Assembly (NCBI GenBank): GCA_964460035.1
Contig: CAYWPG010000050.1
Location: 1 to 23,660, forward strand
From: CAYWPG01 sp964460035
GTDB lineage: Bacteria; Pseudomonadota; Gammaproteobacteria; Nitrococcales; AK92
Length of the DNA: 23,660 bases
Direction: 5' to 3'
Shown: positions 7,624-14,495 of the stretch, one piece after another
Numbering within the stretch: the stretch's first letter is position 1
How the letters are laid out: each line of letters begins with the position of its first letter
Program-made: the position numbers and the translations under genes
Notes under the pieces: generated by a model
What the model was told of the DNA's origin: nothing
Seen by the model: the letters and a program-made list of their open reading frames with translations, nothing else
The model's database searches: none

Positions 7624-7674
7624 GTGGCCTATACGAGGGGCCACGTGTATATGAACACCCGCCACCACGGCGGG
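7624..7674 (-). promoter_or_regulatory. thrS leader: two stem-loops resembling the ThrRS autoregulatory operator
   Basis: On the minus strand, stem GTGGCC / GGCCAC (7644-7639 with 7629-7624) encloses CCTCGTATA. This loop contains U-CGU-A, the arrangement of a tRNA-Thr(CGU) anticodon loop, with CGU at -28 to -26 from the thrS start. A second stem CCCGCC / GGCGGG (7674-7669 with 7663-7658) lies 13 bases upstream with loop GTGGT, which contains U-GGU, another Thr anticodon. In E. coli, ThrRS binds two stem-loops in its own leader, the one nearer the ribosome-binding site having a CGU anticodon-like loop about 30 bases before the start. The stems and loops are seen directly; the function is inferred from that precedent. 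Confidence 0.65.
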
Positions 7675-7688
7675 CCACAATGAAAACC

Positions 7689-7720
7689 AAAAAAACGAAA
7701 GCACCGCCAAAGCGATGCTT
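7689..7720 (-). terminator. intrinsic terminator upstream of thrS
   Basis: On the minus strand AAGCATCGC / GCGGTGCTT forms a 9-pair stem with one U-G wobble and the loop TTTG, followed by TCG and a run of seven T residues (7695-7689). It lies about 125 bases after the lipoprotein gene and 80 bases before thrS, so it should separate the two and place the thrS promoter between 7688 and the start codon. Confidence 0.85.
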
Positions 7721-7810
7721 CTTGACAGGACGCCGCTACCGACGCCGGAGAACCAGGCCTTGGTACGCAAGTACCGCAATCCGCTAGCTTACCGAGCAGC
7801 GCCTTCCAGA

Positions 7811-7841
7811 GCAAGGCTGGCGCGCATCGCGCCAGCCTTGC
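7811..7841 (-). repeat. strong hairpin just after the lipoprotein gene stop
   Basis: A perfect 14-base inverted repeat (arms 7811-7824 and 7828-7841) separated by only three bases; physically 13 pairs with a five-base loop. It starts five bases after the stop of the lipoprotein gene on the minus strand. No T-run follows on either strand, so it is better read as a 3'-end stabilising hairpin upstream of the true terminator at 7689-7720. Confidence 0.7.
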
Positions 7842-7845
7842 GACA

Positions 7846-10668
7846 TCACAGCCCGGGACTGCAATTGAGCTGCCCGGCACCGAGCGGGATCCAGTAGCTG
7901 CCCTGCACCTCGGCGCTCAATGCGCCACTGCGGGCAGATTCCAGCCTGCCTTCCTCGAACCAGTACCGCACTACTTGACCGCTCACACTGGCACGCAACC
8001 GCCGGCTGCCTTCCACGCCACTATGCCAAGCCGAGATCATGTCGTGCTCATGCACAGTTACGGTCAGCGGCGCCGGATCGACAAGACCATAGTGATGCAG
8101 CAGCTCCGGCGTCCAGCCGCTGGGATTCGCCCAAAAGTCCAGCGAATCGGCACTGAAGTTGCCGCCGCCATCGGCGATCTTGGCCCGATAGCTACCGGTG
8201 GCGCCCGCGGGAATGGGGTCAGTCCGCAGGTCCACGCTAAAACCGCGATAAGACACACCGCTCGCGTAATCGGAGAGCCCACCCTGAGCCAGCTTGATTA
8301 TGCGACCGGTCTCATCGACTTCGATCCACATTGTGGACCAGCCGTGACTCTGGCTGATGGTCCCGGTCACGCTGCCTTGCCACCAGCAATCGCACATGCC
8401 GTACACAATAGACGCGATAGCGCTCGCCTCTTCATTGGCATGGGCGACAGCGCGAATCGTCGCCTCGCCGCTGCCAGTGGCGGGAGCCCTGTACACGCCG
8501 TCAGCGGCGATAGCTCCCTTATCCGCCTGCCAGCTGACGGCCACCGCCTCGTTGCTTAGCGGATCGCGAGCCTCCCGCCGCAGGGTTTCGCCGTTGTCCA
8601 GACACGCGGTGCGAGGCGCTATGGCGACCCGTACCGGCTCTGCGGTAATGAACATTGTGCCTGTCCTGGGAGGCGGGTTGTTGCTCGGGTGCCTTATACC
8701 GCTTTGGCTGATCGCGTCGGCGCGAACCGTCGCAATCACTCCGGGCGGGAACTTTGCTGGGGGCAAATATCGAAAGTGCAGCACGCCGTTTGGCGACACA
8801 TCGAGGTACTCCACCCGCCCTAACGGCGGATCGACCGTGACAGGCAGGTCGATGAAAGGTACGTCCCCAGCGAACAGCTCCGAGTTGCGTACATGTATCT
8901 GGAACGGAACTTCCGTGTCGCCCGCCGTGAGCCGGATAGCCGGCGGAACGAACTCCACCGCCATGTACCGCAGCGTGATCGGCTTGGTGTCTATGGCTAC
9001 CGGCGCCGGAAGGTTCGCGAAGTTCGTCTTGAAACGCAGCAGCGAATCAGTGCGCTGGAACGCAGCCGGCGCAACCAGACGAAACTCCATCCTGTCGTCC
9101 CCGGTCGCGGCTTGCTCGACTATCGGTGTGCCGCTGGAACCTAAGGTGTCGATCTCGACCTCGAGCCAGGTCTGCGGGCTCGTGCTCATCAGGTCGATGT
9201 CTTCCCATACGAACACCAGACTGGCTCCCGGGGGCAGCCGGCGCAAAACGCTTCGCAACGCAGGCGTTACCCCCGCATCCATGATCAGGTCCCTGGCATT
9301 CTCGCCGTACACTTTGGTCACGACATCGCTGAGAGCGCTTTTGGTTACTCTGGAAATCAAGCGATCGGCGATTTCCCGCGTGATATCGACTCCATGGCTT
9401 TGCGCAACCCCGCGCGCGGACGCCAGGCGGACCTGGTTAGGCAACGCATCCTCGCTCGCGATCACACCTCCCGCCGGACTGAGCTCCACGTCCAGATCGG
9501 TAATACAGCAGGGCAGGAACCACTGGGCGACACCGGCCAATGTAGCGGTTCCAGACAGTGCATTGGTAACCCAGCCCATGGCCTTGCGCACTGCCGGCGC
9601 GATCACTGTCGAGCTCCCGCCCTTAGTAGGGATGGAACCGACCAGGACGATGCCTCGGATGTAGGCGCCCAGCGTTTCGTCAAGCAGCTGAGCGTCACGC
9701 TGCGAGCGCTGATAGCTCTGGTACAAGCCCAGCAACAGCGCCAGCGTATCGGCATCGGCAATGCGTGGAGTTCCAGCCGTTCGCCATATGTCGCCGGTCG
9801 CCGTACGGGAAGTCCCGGAGCGCGTGCGGCCCTCCACCTCTGCCGCGCTTACAGCGGGAAAAGACTCCACCGAGCCTACGTACGTAAGAGCGGTTTGCTT
9901 ATTCTCGATAAGCTCGGTCCACCGCTCGACGATACCAACCAGATCGCTGCCCGCCATGATTCGCTCCAGCAGCTCCCGCTCGTCGGCCTGCAGAGCTTGC
10001 GTGACGTTGAGCAACGAATGCTCGTTCTCATGATCCAGCACCGCAAGATAGCTTTGCGCCAGCGGAATCAGATAAACCGGGATGTTGTTGAAGCTCTGAT
10101 CGCGCCAGAATTCCCACTCCCGCGGATAATCCTTGCCGAGCTCCTCTGTGGCCGCCCGCAACAGAGCATAGAAACCGTCGATAAAGCGTTCCAGGATCCC
10201 GGCTTGCGGCGCCGGAAGAGGGGCCAGCTCAAGACCGAAGGCCTCGCTTCGACTCTTGCCATCGGTGATCACGACGACGATCGCACCACCCTCAGGATCG
10301 ACCAGCGGAGTGTGCAGATACACCCGGCCGTCCTGAGTAAACAACGCCAGTACACCGCCGACTCCCTCAGCGCCGAACATTCCTGCATCCAGCTGAAAGA
10401 ATTCGGCATAGAGGCTATCGGACTTGGCGTCTTCCGGCAGCCCAAGAACCTCGATCGGCGCTAGCTGTGGAGCCTTTGCCACCGACAAAGCAAGGCCATC
10501 CAGGTCAAGACCGTCCGCATCGCGCACGGGCGGCTCCCCTACCAACGGTATCTGGACGTTCGGTCCCTTGCGTCCACCGCCGCCGCCACCACAAGCTGTC
10601 AAAAGTAGCAGCGCGGCAATAAGCAGCAGCGCGACCCCCCCAGTTACCCACCGGTCCATTCGCAGCAT
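7846..10668 (-). CDS. large predicted lipoprotein with C-terminal bacterial Ig-like region, function unknown
   Basis: A protein of 940 residues from ATG 10668 (SD GGAG seven bases upstream); a GTG six bases earlier adds two. The N-terminus is a lipoprotein signal: Arg-containing start, hydrophobic core GGVALLLIAALLLL, lipobox LTAC with Cys26, then a run of six glycines and RKG, typical of tethered envelope lipoproteins. Residues about 150-470 are helix-rich and resemble nothing I recognise. Around 500-680 the sequence looks like beta-sandwich repeats (LEVEID, VPFQIHVRNSE, LPVTVDPPLG). Residues about 680-757 resemble a BIG2-like Ig domain (VSWQADKGAIAADGVYRAP). A C-terminal ~180-residue beta-rich segment starts with CDCWW. 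The mature chain has several further cysteines (the LPCC pair, CDC, and one near the end). There is no enzyme motif. It stands alone between a divergent gene and a terminator. Confidence 0.85.
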   Translation of the reverse strand: MLRMDRWVTGGVALLLIAALLLLTACGGGGGGRKGPNVQIPLVGEPPVRDADGLDLDGLALSVAKAPQLAPIEVLGLPEDAKSDSLYAEFFQLDAGMFGAEGVGGVLALFTQDGRVYLHTPLVDPEGGAIVVVITDGKSRSEAFGLELAPLPAPQAGILERFIDGFYALLRAATEELGKDYPREWEFWRDQSFNNIPVYLIPLAQSYLAVLDHENEHSLLNVTQALQADERELLERIMAGSDLVGIVERWTELIENKQTALTYVGSVESFPAVSAAEVEGRTRSGTSRTATGDIWRTAGTPRIADADTLALLLGLYQSYQRSQRDAQLLDETLGAYIRGIVLVGSIPTKGGSSTVIAPAVRKAMGWVTNALSGTATLAGVAQWFLPCCITDLDVELSPAGGVIASEDALPNQVRLASARGVAQSHGVDITREIADRLISRVTKSALSDVVTKVYGENARDLIMDAGVTPALRSVLRRLPPGASLVFVWEDIDLMSTSPQTWLEVEIDTLGSSGTPIVEQAATGDDRMEFRLVAPAAFQRTDSLLRFKTNFANLPAPVAIDTKPITLRYMAVEFVPPAIRLTAGDTEVPFQIHVRNSELFAGDVPFIDLPVTVDPPLGRVEYLDVSPNGVLHFRYLPPAKFPPGVIATVRADAISQSGIRHPSNNPPPRTGTMFITAEPVRVAIAPRTACLDNGETLRREARDPLSNEAVAVSWQADKGAIAADGVYRAPATGSGEATIRAVAHANEEASAIASIVYGMCDCWWQGSVTGTISQSHGWSTMWIEVDETGRIIKLAQGGLSDYASGVSYRGFSVDLRTDPIPAGATGSYRAKIADGGGNFSADSLDFWANPSGWTPELLHHYGLVDPAPLTVTVHEHDMISAWHSGVEGSRRLRASVSGQVVRYWFEEGRLESARSGALSAEVQGSYWIPLGAGQLNCSPGL

Positions 10669-10674
10669 GGTCAC

Positions 10675-11047
10675 GCTCCATCCTTACTAGCCGAGATCCG
10701 TAGAGGCTACGAATGCCGCCTTACAGCGCTCTTACACGGGCGTTCGCTCCGTCATGACTAACAGCCCTCCGAAGAAGCAGACCACGGCTCACAAGCGAGC
10801 ACCGCAAGTACTCGCGAACGGCGTTATCCCCCGGTTGCGTTGCAAGCTGGCCCGCGCAGTGTGCAGCTAACAGGCGCTGCATGCTGACACTGCTGGCACG
10901 GTCTCTGAGGCGCTAAGGTGCCAAACAACCGCCGCCCCTCCGAAGCGCCGGGCAGTGCGCTGCCGAGTCACACCGCCGGCTTTCTTGCAGGATGCGCAAA
11001 CAAGCCCAACACGACTAACGAATCGAACGCTCTAGCGGAGGTAAGTC
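10675..11047. other. 373-base divergent intergenic region
   Basis: This separates the lipoprotein gene (minus) from the YqhA-like gene (plus), so it should hold both promoters, but I see no convincing -35/-10 pair on either strand. A nested inverted repeat is present: outer arms GCAGTGT (10856-10862) and ACACTGC (10887-10893), inner arms GCAGC / GCTGC (10863-10867, 10876-10880). A smaller CGTAG / CTACG hairpin lies near the lipoprotein start. GGAGGT at 11037-11042 is the ribosome-binding site of the plus-strand gene. No credible ORF is present. Confidence 0.6.
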
Positions 11048-11581
11048 GTGGGTGACGATCGCGGTATTGCACTGCTGTTCAGTCGGTTGGTACTTATCAG
11101 CCGATGGCTGCTCGCCCCGTTCTTCATGGGCTTGATTGCGGCCATCATTGTTCTGTTCATTCGCTTCATACGCCAGCTCTTCGTGGTCGTCGCCAGCATT
11201 TGGGCACCAGAGGACCACGATGCGGTACTCGCGGTGCTCGCCTTAGTCGATACCACTCTAATCGCCAGCCTGTTGCTGGTCCTGCTGTTCAGCGCCTACC
11301 AGAACTTCGTAGCACGCATCCCTCAAGACCGATCGGACCACTTGCCCTACTGGCTAGAGAGCACCAGCTTTCTCGACCTGAAAATAAAGTTCACCGGCGC
11401 GGTGGTGGTGATCTCGGCGGTGGACTTACTTCGGGTGTTCCTGCATAGCGAGCAGTACATGAGCACCGTTCTGGCCTGGAAGGTGGGAATTCACCTCGCG
11501 TTTGTGCTCGCGACGGTGCTGCTGGCGTTCACCAATTGGCTACTCGTTGCAGCTCGGGCTAGCTCGCCTCGCTCAAGGTAA
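11048..11581 (+). CDS. UPF0114 family inner-membrane protein (YqhA-like)
   Basis: A 177-residue integral membrane protein of the UPF0114/YqhA family (E. coli YqhA is 164). Matching segments include SRWLLAPFFMGLIAA near the N-terminus, LALVDTTLIASLLLVLLFSAYQNFV, FLDLKIKFTGAVVVISAVDLLRVFL and the last hydrophobic stretch IHLAFVLATVLLAFTNWLL. About four transmembrane helices are predicted by eye. The family has no established biochemical role. GTG at 11048 is chosen because a strong GGAGGT lies five bases upstream. The last 23 bases overlap the 3' end of the convergent metal ATPase gene. Confidence 0.93.
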   Translation: MGDDRGIALLFSRLVLISRWLLAPFFMGLIAAIIVLFIRFIRQLFVVVASIWAPEDHDAVLAVLALVDTTLIASLLLVLLFSAYQNFVARIPQDRSDHLPYWLESTSFLDLKIKFTGAVVVISAVDLLRVFLHSEQYMSTVLAWKVGIHLAFVLATVLLAFTNWLLVAARASSPRSR

Positions 11582-13871
11582 AGTACAGCTCGTCCTCCTG
11601 AGCGAAGTGCAGTCTAAGAACAGCACTCAGCTCGAACAGCAGGCGCCTTAACTCCCGCAACTGGCGCTCGTCTGGCGGCGTAGACCCCAGCGCGGCGATC
11701 CGGCGCGTGAGGCGATGTCCTAAGCGGAGGATTTCGCGATGCCCGCGACTCATACGTCCCAGCGGATCGAACCCTCCTACGACCGGCGCGAGCTTGGGAT
11801 AAAGCTGCCTCTCGTCCTCATGCTCATGCGGCAGGAGACTTTGCTCGATGGTCTCCGCCACCGCGTGAAGCATTGGCAGAGCATCGGGAGTGTCGCGATC
11901 GTTCAAAGCCATCGCCACTCGCTCAATGTGCTCTAACGCCGGTTGCAACCGATCGTGTTGCATCCGCAGCTCCGCAGCCAGCTCCGGCGGCAGGCGAGAG
12001 ACGTGCCGCTCGTGGCGACCGCTGGACAAAGCTCGCATGGCGTTGAGAATGACCGCCACATCGATCCCTTCCTGCAGCAGCGCCCCGACGACCGGCGCCA
12101 GCAAACCGGCTGCGGCAAACCCCATGGCCAAGCAGGACAACCCCATTCCTGCCACCACACTCTGCAAGGCAATACGCCGTCCACGGCGCGCGATGCTAAG
12201 CCCCTCGGGCAGGCGATCCAGGCGATCGACCATCAGCACCACATCCCCTGCTTCCGACGAAACCGCCGAGCCGCGTGCCCCCATGGCGATCCCCACGTGC
12301 GCTGCGGCCAGCGCCGGGGCATCGTTGATGCCATCGCCGACCATTGCTGCCACACCTCGGCGACATTCGGCTTCAACGGCCTCGACCTTGCTCGCTGGCG
12401 AGCACTGACTCAACACCTCGTCGACACCGAGCAAAAAGGCGACGTTCGCCGCCACTTCCTGCCGATCGCCGCTGAGCATCACGGTGCGCCGAATGCCCGC
12501 CCTACGCAGGTCGCGCAGCGCGCGCGGAGCATCCAGGCGGATCTGGTCGGCCAGCAACAACGCGCCGGCCAAGCCGTTCTCAATACCAACGAATGCGGCC
12601 GATAAGCCTTCGACCTCTATGCTACGGAGCAGATCCCGCGCCCACGGATCGGGCGCCTTGCCCAAGCTTGCTATAGCCAGCGAACCGACCGCCACTTCGC
12701 GGCCATCGACTCGGCCGCGCAACCCCTCCCCCGCATACTCCTGCACTCCCTCGGGCCAGCTCAGCGAGAACCCCCGCCGATGCGCCTCCGCCACCAGTGA
12801 CTGTGCCGTCACGTGCTGCGAGACCTGCTCCAGCGAGGCAGCCAAACGCAGCAGCTCATCGGCATCCACATCGCTTCGCGCTTTGATGCCGATCAACCGC
12901 GACCGGCCGGTAGTCAAAGTACCGGTCTTGTCGAATAACACGACGTCGACCCGCGCAAGCTGCTCAAGCGCAGCCCCGCTCTTGATCAGGATGCCGCGCC
13001 GAGCGGCTCGCGACATCGCTGCGACAATAGCCACCGGCGCGGCCAGTATCAGCGGGCAGGGTGTCGCCACCACCAATACCGCAAGCGCACGCACCGGTTC
13101 GCCGGAGAGCGCCCAGGCAAATCCTGCGACCAGCAGCACCAGCGGTGTGAACAGAAGTGCGTAGCGGTCGGCCACCCGGGTGAGCGGCGCCTTGCCAGCC
13201 TGCGCTTGCTCGACCATTTTCACCACCCCGGCATAAGTACTGTCAGCCGCCGTGGCCACACTCTGAATCTCCAGCGGCCCGCCCGCGTTGACCACACCGC
13301 TCGCCAACCGCTCACCGCGCTTACGCATGCGCGGCACCGACTCGCCTGTCAAGGCCGCTTCGTCGAGCTGAGCCGATTCGGACACGAGCAGGCCATCCAC
13401 GGGGACGATTTCGCCCGGCTTCACCAGCAAGCGGTCGCCGACCGCGACCTCGCCCACCGGCACGGCTTCGGCCCCTGTGGTCGTGAGCCTATGCGCAAAC
13501 CGCGGCGCACGTTCCAGCAAGGCGGTAAGAGCTCTACGTGCACGGCGCCCCGCGTACTCCTCCAGCATCCGGCCGCTGGCAAACATCAAGGCAATCACAG
13601 CGCCCGCCAGATACTCTGCAAGCAGCAAGCTGCCAGCCATCGTCAGCAGCGCCAGCACGTCTACACCCGGCTTGCAACGTCGTAGCGCTTGTAGCGTCTC
13701 CAGAGTCGCCACGGCGAGCATCGCCACGATCGCCGCAACCCATGGCAGCGTGGGCGAGGCTCCGAACAGCCAACCGATGCCACCCATCGCCAGTAAACTA
13801 GCGACCAGAACGCTCAGAATCAGATTACGGTGTGAGATCCACCAGCCCATTAACGTCTGTTCTTTCTCCAT
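11559..13871 (-). CDS. P1B-type heavy-metal ATPase with C-terminal hemerythrin domain (P1B-5-like)
   Basis: A 770-residue membrane pump. P-type landmarks are in order: TGES (175-178, actuator), TPCP in a membrane helix (270-273, metal site), phosphorylated Asp in DKTGT (314-318), GDGIND (512-517), and QEGID in the last helix pair (600-604). The usual HP of the nucleotide domain reads HV (SQHVTAQSLV, about 351-360). There is no N-terminal heavy-metal-associated domain. Residues about 636-766 form a hemerythrin-like four-helix domain with candidate iron ligands His639, His682/His684, Glu685, His711 and His755...Glu759. TPCP, QExxD and a C-terminal hemerythrin domain are features of the P1B-5 subgroup, whose studied members handle Fe(II)/Ni(II). 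Substrate here is inference. It overlaps the convergent YqhA-like gene by 23 bases. No clear ribosome-binding site precedes 13871; an ATG seven codons later is an alternative. Confidence 0.93.
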   Translation of the reverse strand: MEKEQTLMGWWISHRNLILSVLVASLLAMGGIGWLFGASPTLPWVAAIVAMLAVATLETLQALRRCKPGVDVLALLTMAGSLLLAEYLAGAVIALMFASGRMLEEYAGRRARRALTALLERAPRFAHRLTTTGAEAVPVGEVAVGDRLLVKPGEIVPVDGLLVSESAQLDEAALTGESVPRMRKRGERLASGVVNAGGPLEIQSVATAADSTYAGVVKMVEQAQAGKAPLTRVADRYALLFTPLVLLVAGFAWALSGEPVRALAVLVVATPCPLILAAPVAIVAAMSRAARRGILIKSGAALEQLARVDVVLFDKTGTLTTGRSRLIGIKARSDVDADELLRLAASLEQVSQHVTAQSLVAEAHRRGFSLSWPEGVQEYAGEGLRGRVDGREVAVGSLAIASLGKAPDPWARDLLRSIEVEGLSAAFVGIENGLAGALLLADQIRLDAPRALRDLRRAGIRRTVMLSGDRQEVAANVAFLLGVDEVLSQCSPASKVEAVEAECRRGVAAMVGDGINDAPALAAAHVGIAMGARGSAVSSEAGDVVLMVDRLDRLPEGLSIARRGRRIALQSVVAGMGLSCLAMGFAAAGLLAPVVGALLQEGIDVAVILNAMRALSSGRHERHVSRLPPELAAELRMQHDRLQPALEHIERVAMALNDRDTPDALPMLHAVAETIEQSLLPHEHEDERQLYPKLAPVVGGFDPLGRMSRGHREILRLGHRLTRRIAALGSTPPDERQLRELRRLLFELSAVLRLHFAQEDELYFTLSEAS

Positions 13872-14268
13872 TTGTTGAACATACGGGCTGTGGCCGCGTT
13901 CGAGTAGGCGACTACGAACGGGAGCGTTTACATCACTGTGGATCCCCCGGTTTCTCTACGCGCTCCGCAGCTCGGTGAACAATACCGTTTCAGGTACTTG
14001 GGAGGCAGGAGACGGGACCCGGCCCCTGCAGCCGCACCGCAGCTCGGGTTGTCAGCACGCTAGAGGTCATCGATGAGGTCCGACCAACCGGCTTCCTGCG
14101 TCGGGTCAACCGCGCAGTGGCCTGCTTTCCTGGTCGGACTCTCCAGTCCCGGAGAGTCTGCTGACAGGGAGCTCGCGTCCACAAGGCTTTGTCCTCACGA
14201 AGTTCAAGCTCTGGACGAGCACCTGCTAAGCGCCGGGCTGGGGTCTGATTTGAAGACGATTTGAAACG
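13872..14268. other. 397-base intergenic region with several inverted repeats, no gene seen
   Basis: It lies between the ATPase start (minus) and the tRNA-Val terminator. Inverted repeats include CGTTCG / CGAACG (13897-13902, 13915-13920) close upstream of the ATPase gene, GTCCGACCA / TGGTCGGAC (left arm near 14087, right arm 14131-14139), and a compact GACTCTCC / GGAGAGTC (14137-14144, 14151-14158). The last two share bases and so cannot both form fully. The short open frames on both strands have no homology I recognise and no ribosome-binding sites. No firm promoter is visible. Confidence 0.5.
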
Positions 14269-14298
14269 AAAAAGGCCCTGCCGCGTGGCAGGGCCTTT
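14269..14298 (-). terminator. intrinsic terminator of tRNA-Val
   Basis: The stem GGCCCTGCC / GGCAGGGCC (9 perfect GC-rich pairs) with a four-base loop ends, on the minus strand, in five T residues followed by CGTTT. It begins 28 bases after the tRNA 3' end. The opposite strand has only three T residues, so it acts mainly in the tRNA direction. Confidence 0.9.
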
Positions 14299-14325
14299 CA
14301 AGCGCCTGAAAAATCAGGCTTTATC

Positions 14326-14402
14326 TGGTAGGCGCGATTGGACTCGAACCAACGACCCCCACCATGTCAAGGTGGTGCTCTAACCAGCTGAGCTACGCGC
14401 CT
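14326..14402 (-). tRNA. tRNA-Val (anticodon GAC)
   Basis: A 77-base cloverleaf on the minus strand. The acceptor starts AGGCGCG and pairs with CGCGCCT, then discriminator A and an encoded CCA. The D-arm is GCTC...GAGC, the anticodon stem CCACC/GGTGG encloses TTGACAT (anticodon GAC), and the T-arm contains GGTTCGAGTCC. It reads Val codons GUC/GUU. It lies downstream of uvrB on the same strand but has its own promoter and terminator. Confidence 0.97.
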
Positions 14403-14415
14403 GTTGGAGTCGCGT

Positions 14416-14444
14416 ACTATACTCATGCCGATGCCGTTCGGCAA
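14416..14444 (-). promoter_or_regulatory. sigma-70 promoter of tRNA-Val
   Basis: On the minus strand TTGCCG (14444-14439) and TATAGT (14421-14416) are separated by exactly 17 bases. Transcription would start near 14409, about seven bases before the tRNA 5' end, as is common for stable RNA genes. Confidence 0.82.
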
Positions 14445-14495
14445 GCCCTTCACGACATCGATCACACTACGGCCGCTTCTCTCGGCTGCCTACGG

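Noticed and set aside
8357..10464. Long plus-strand open frames (435 and 356 codons) opposite the lipoprotein gene
   Set aside because: The minus-strand frame runs uninterrupted for over 940 codons with a proper lipoprotein signal and ribosome-binding site. The plus-strand frames overlap each other, are Arg/Ser-rich and lack recognisable domains.
13990..14264. Short open frames on both strands between the ATPase gene and tRNA-Val
   Set aside because: They have no ribosome-binding sites and no homology, and one runs into the terminator stem.
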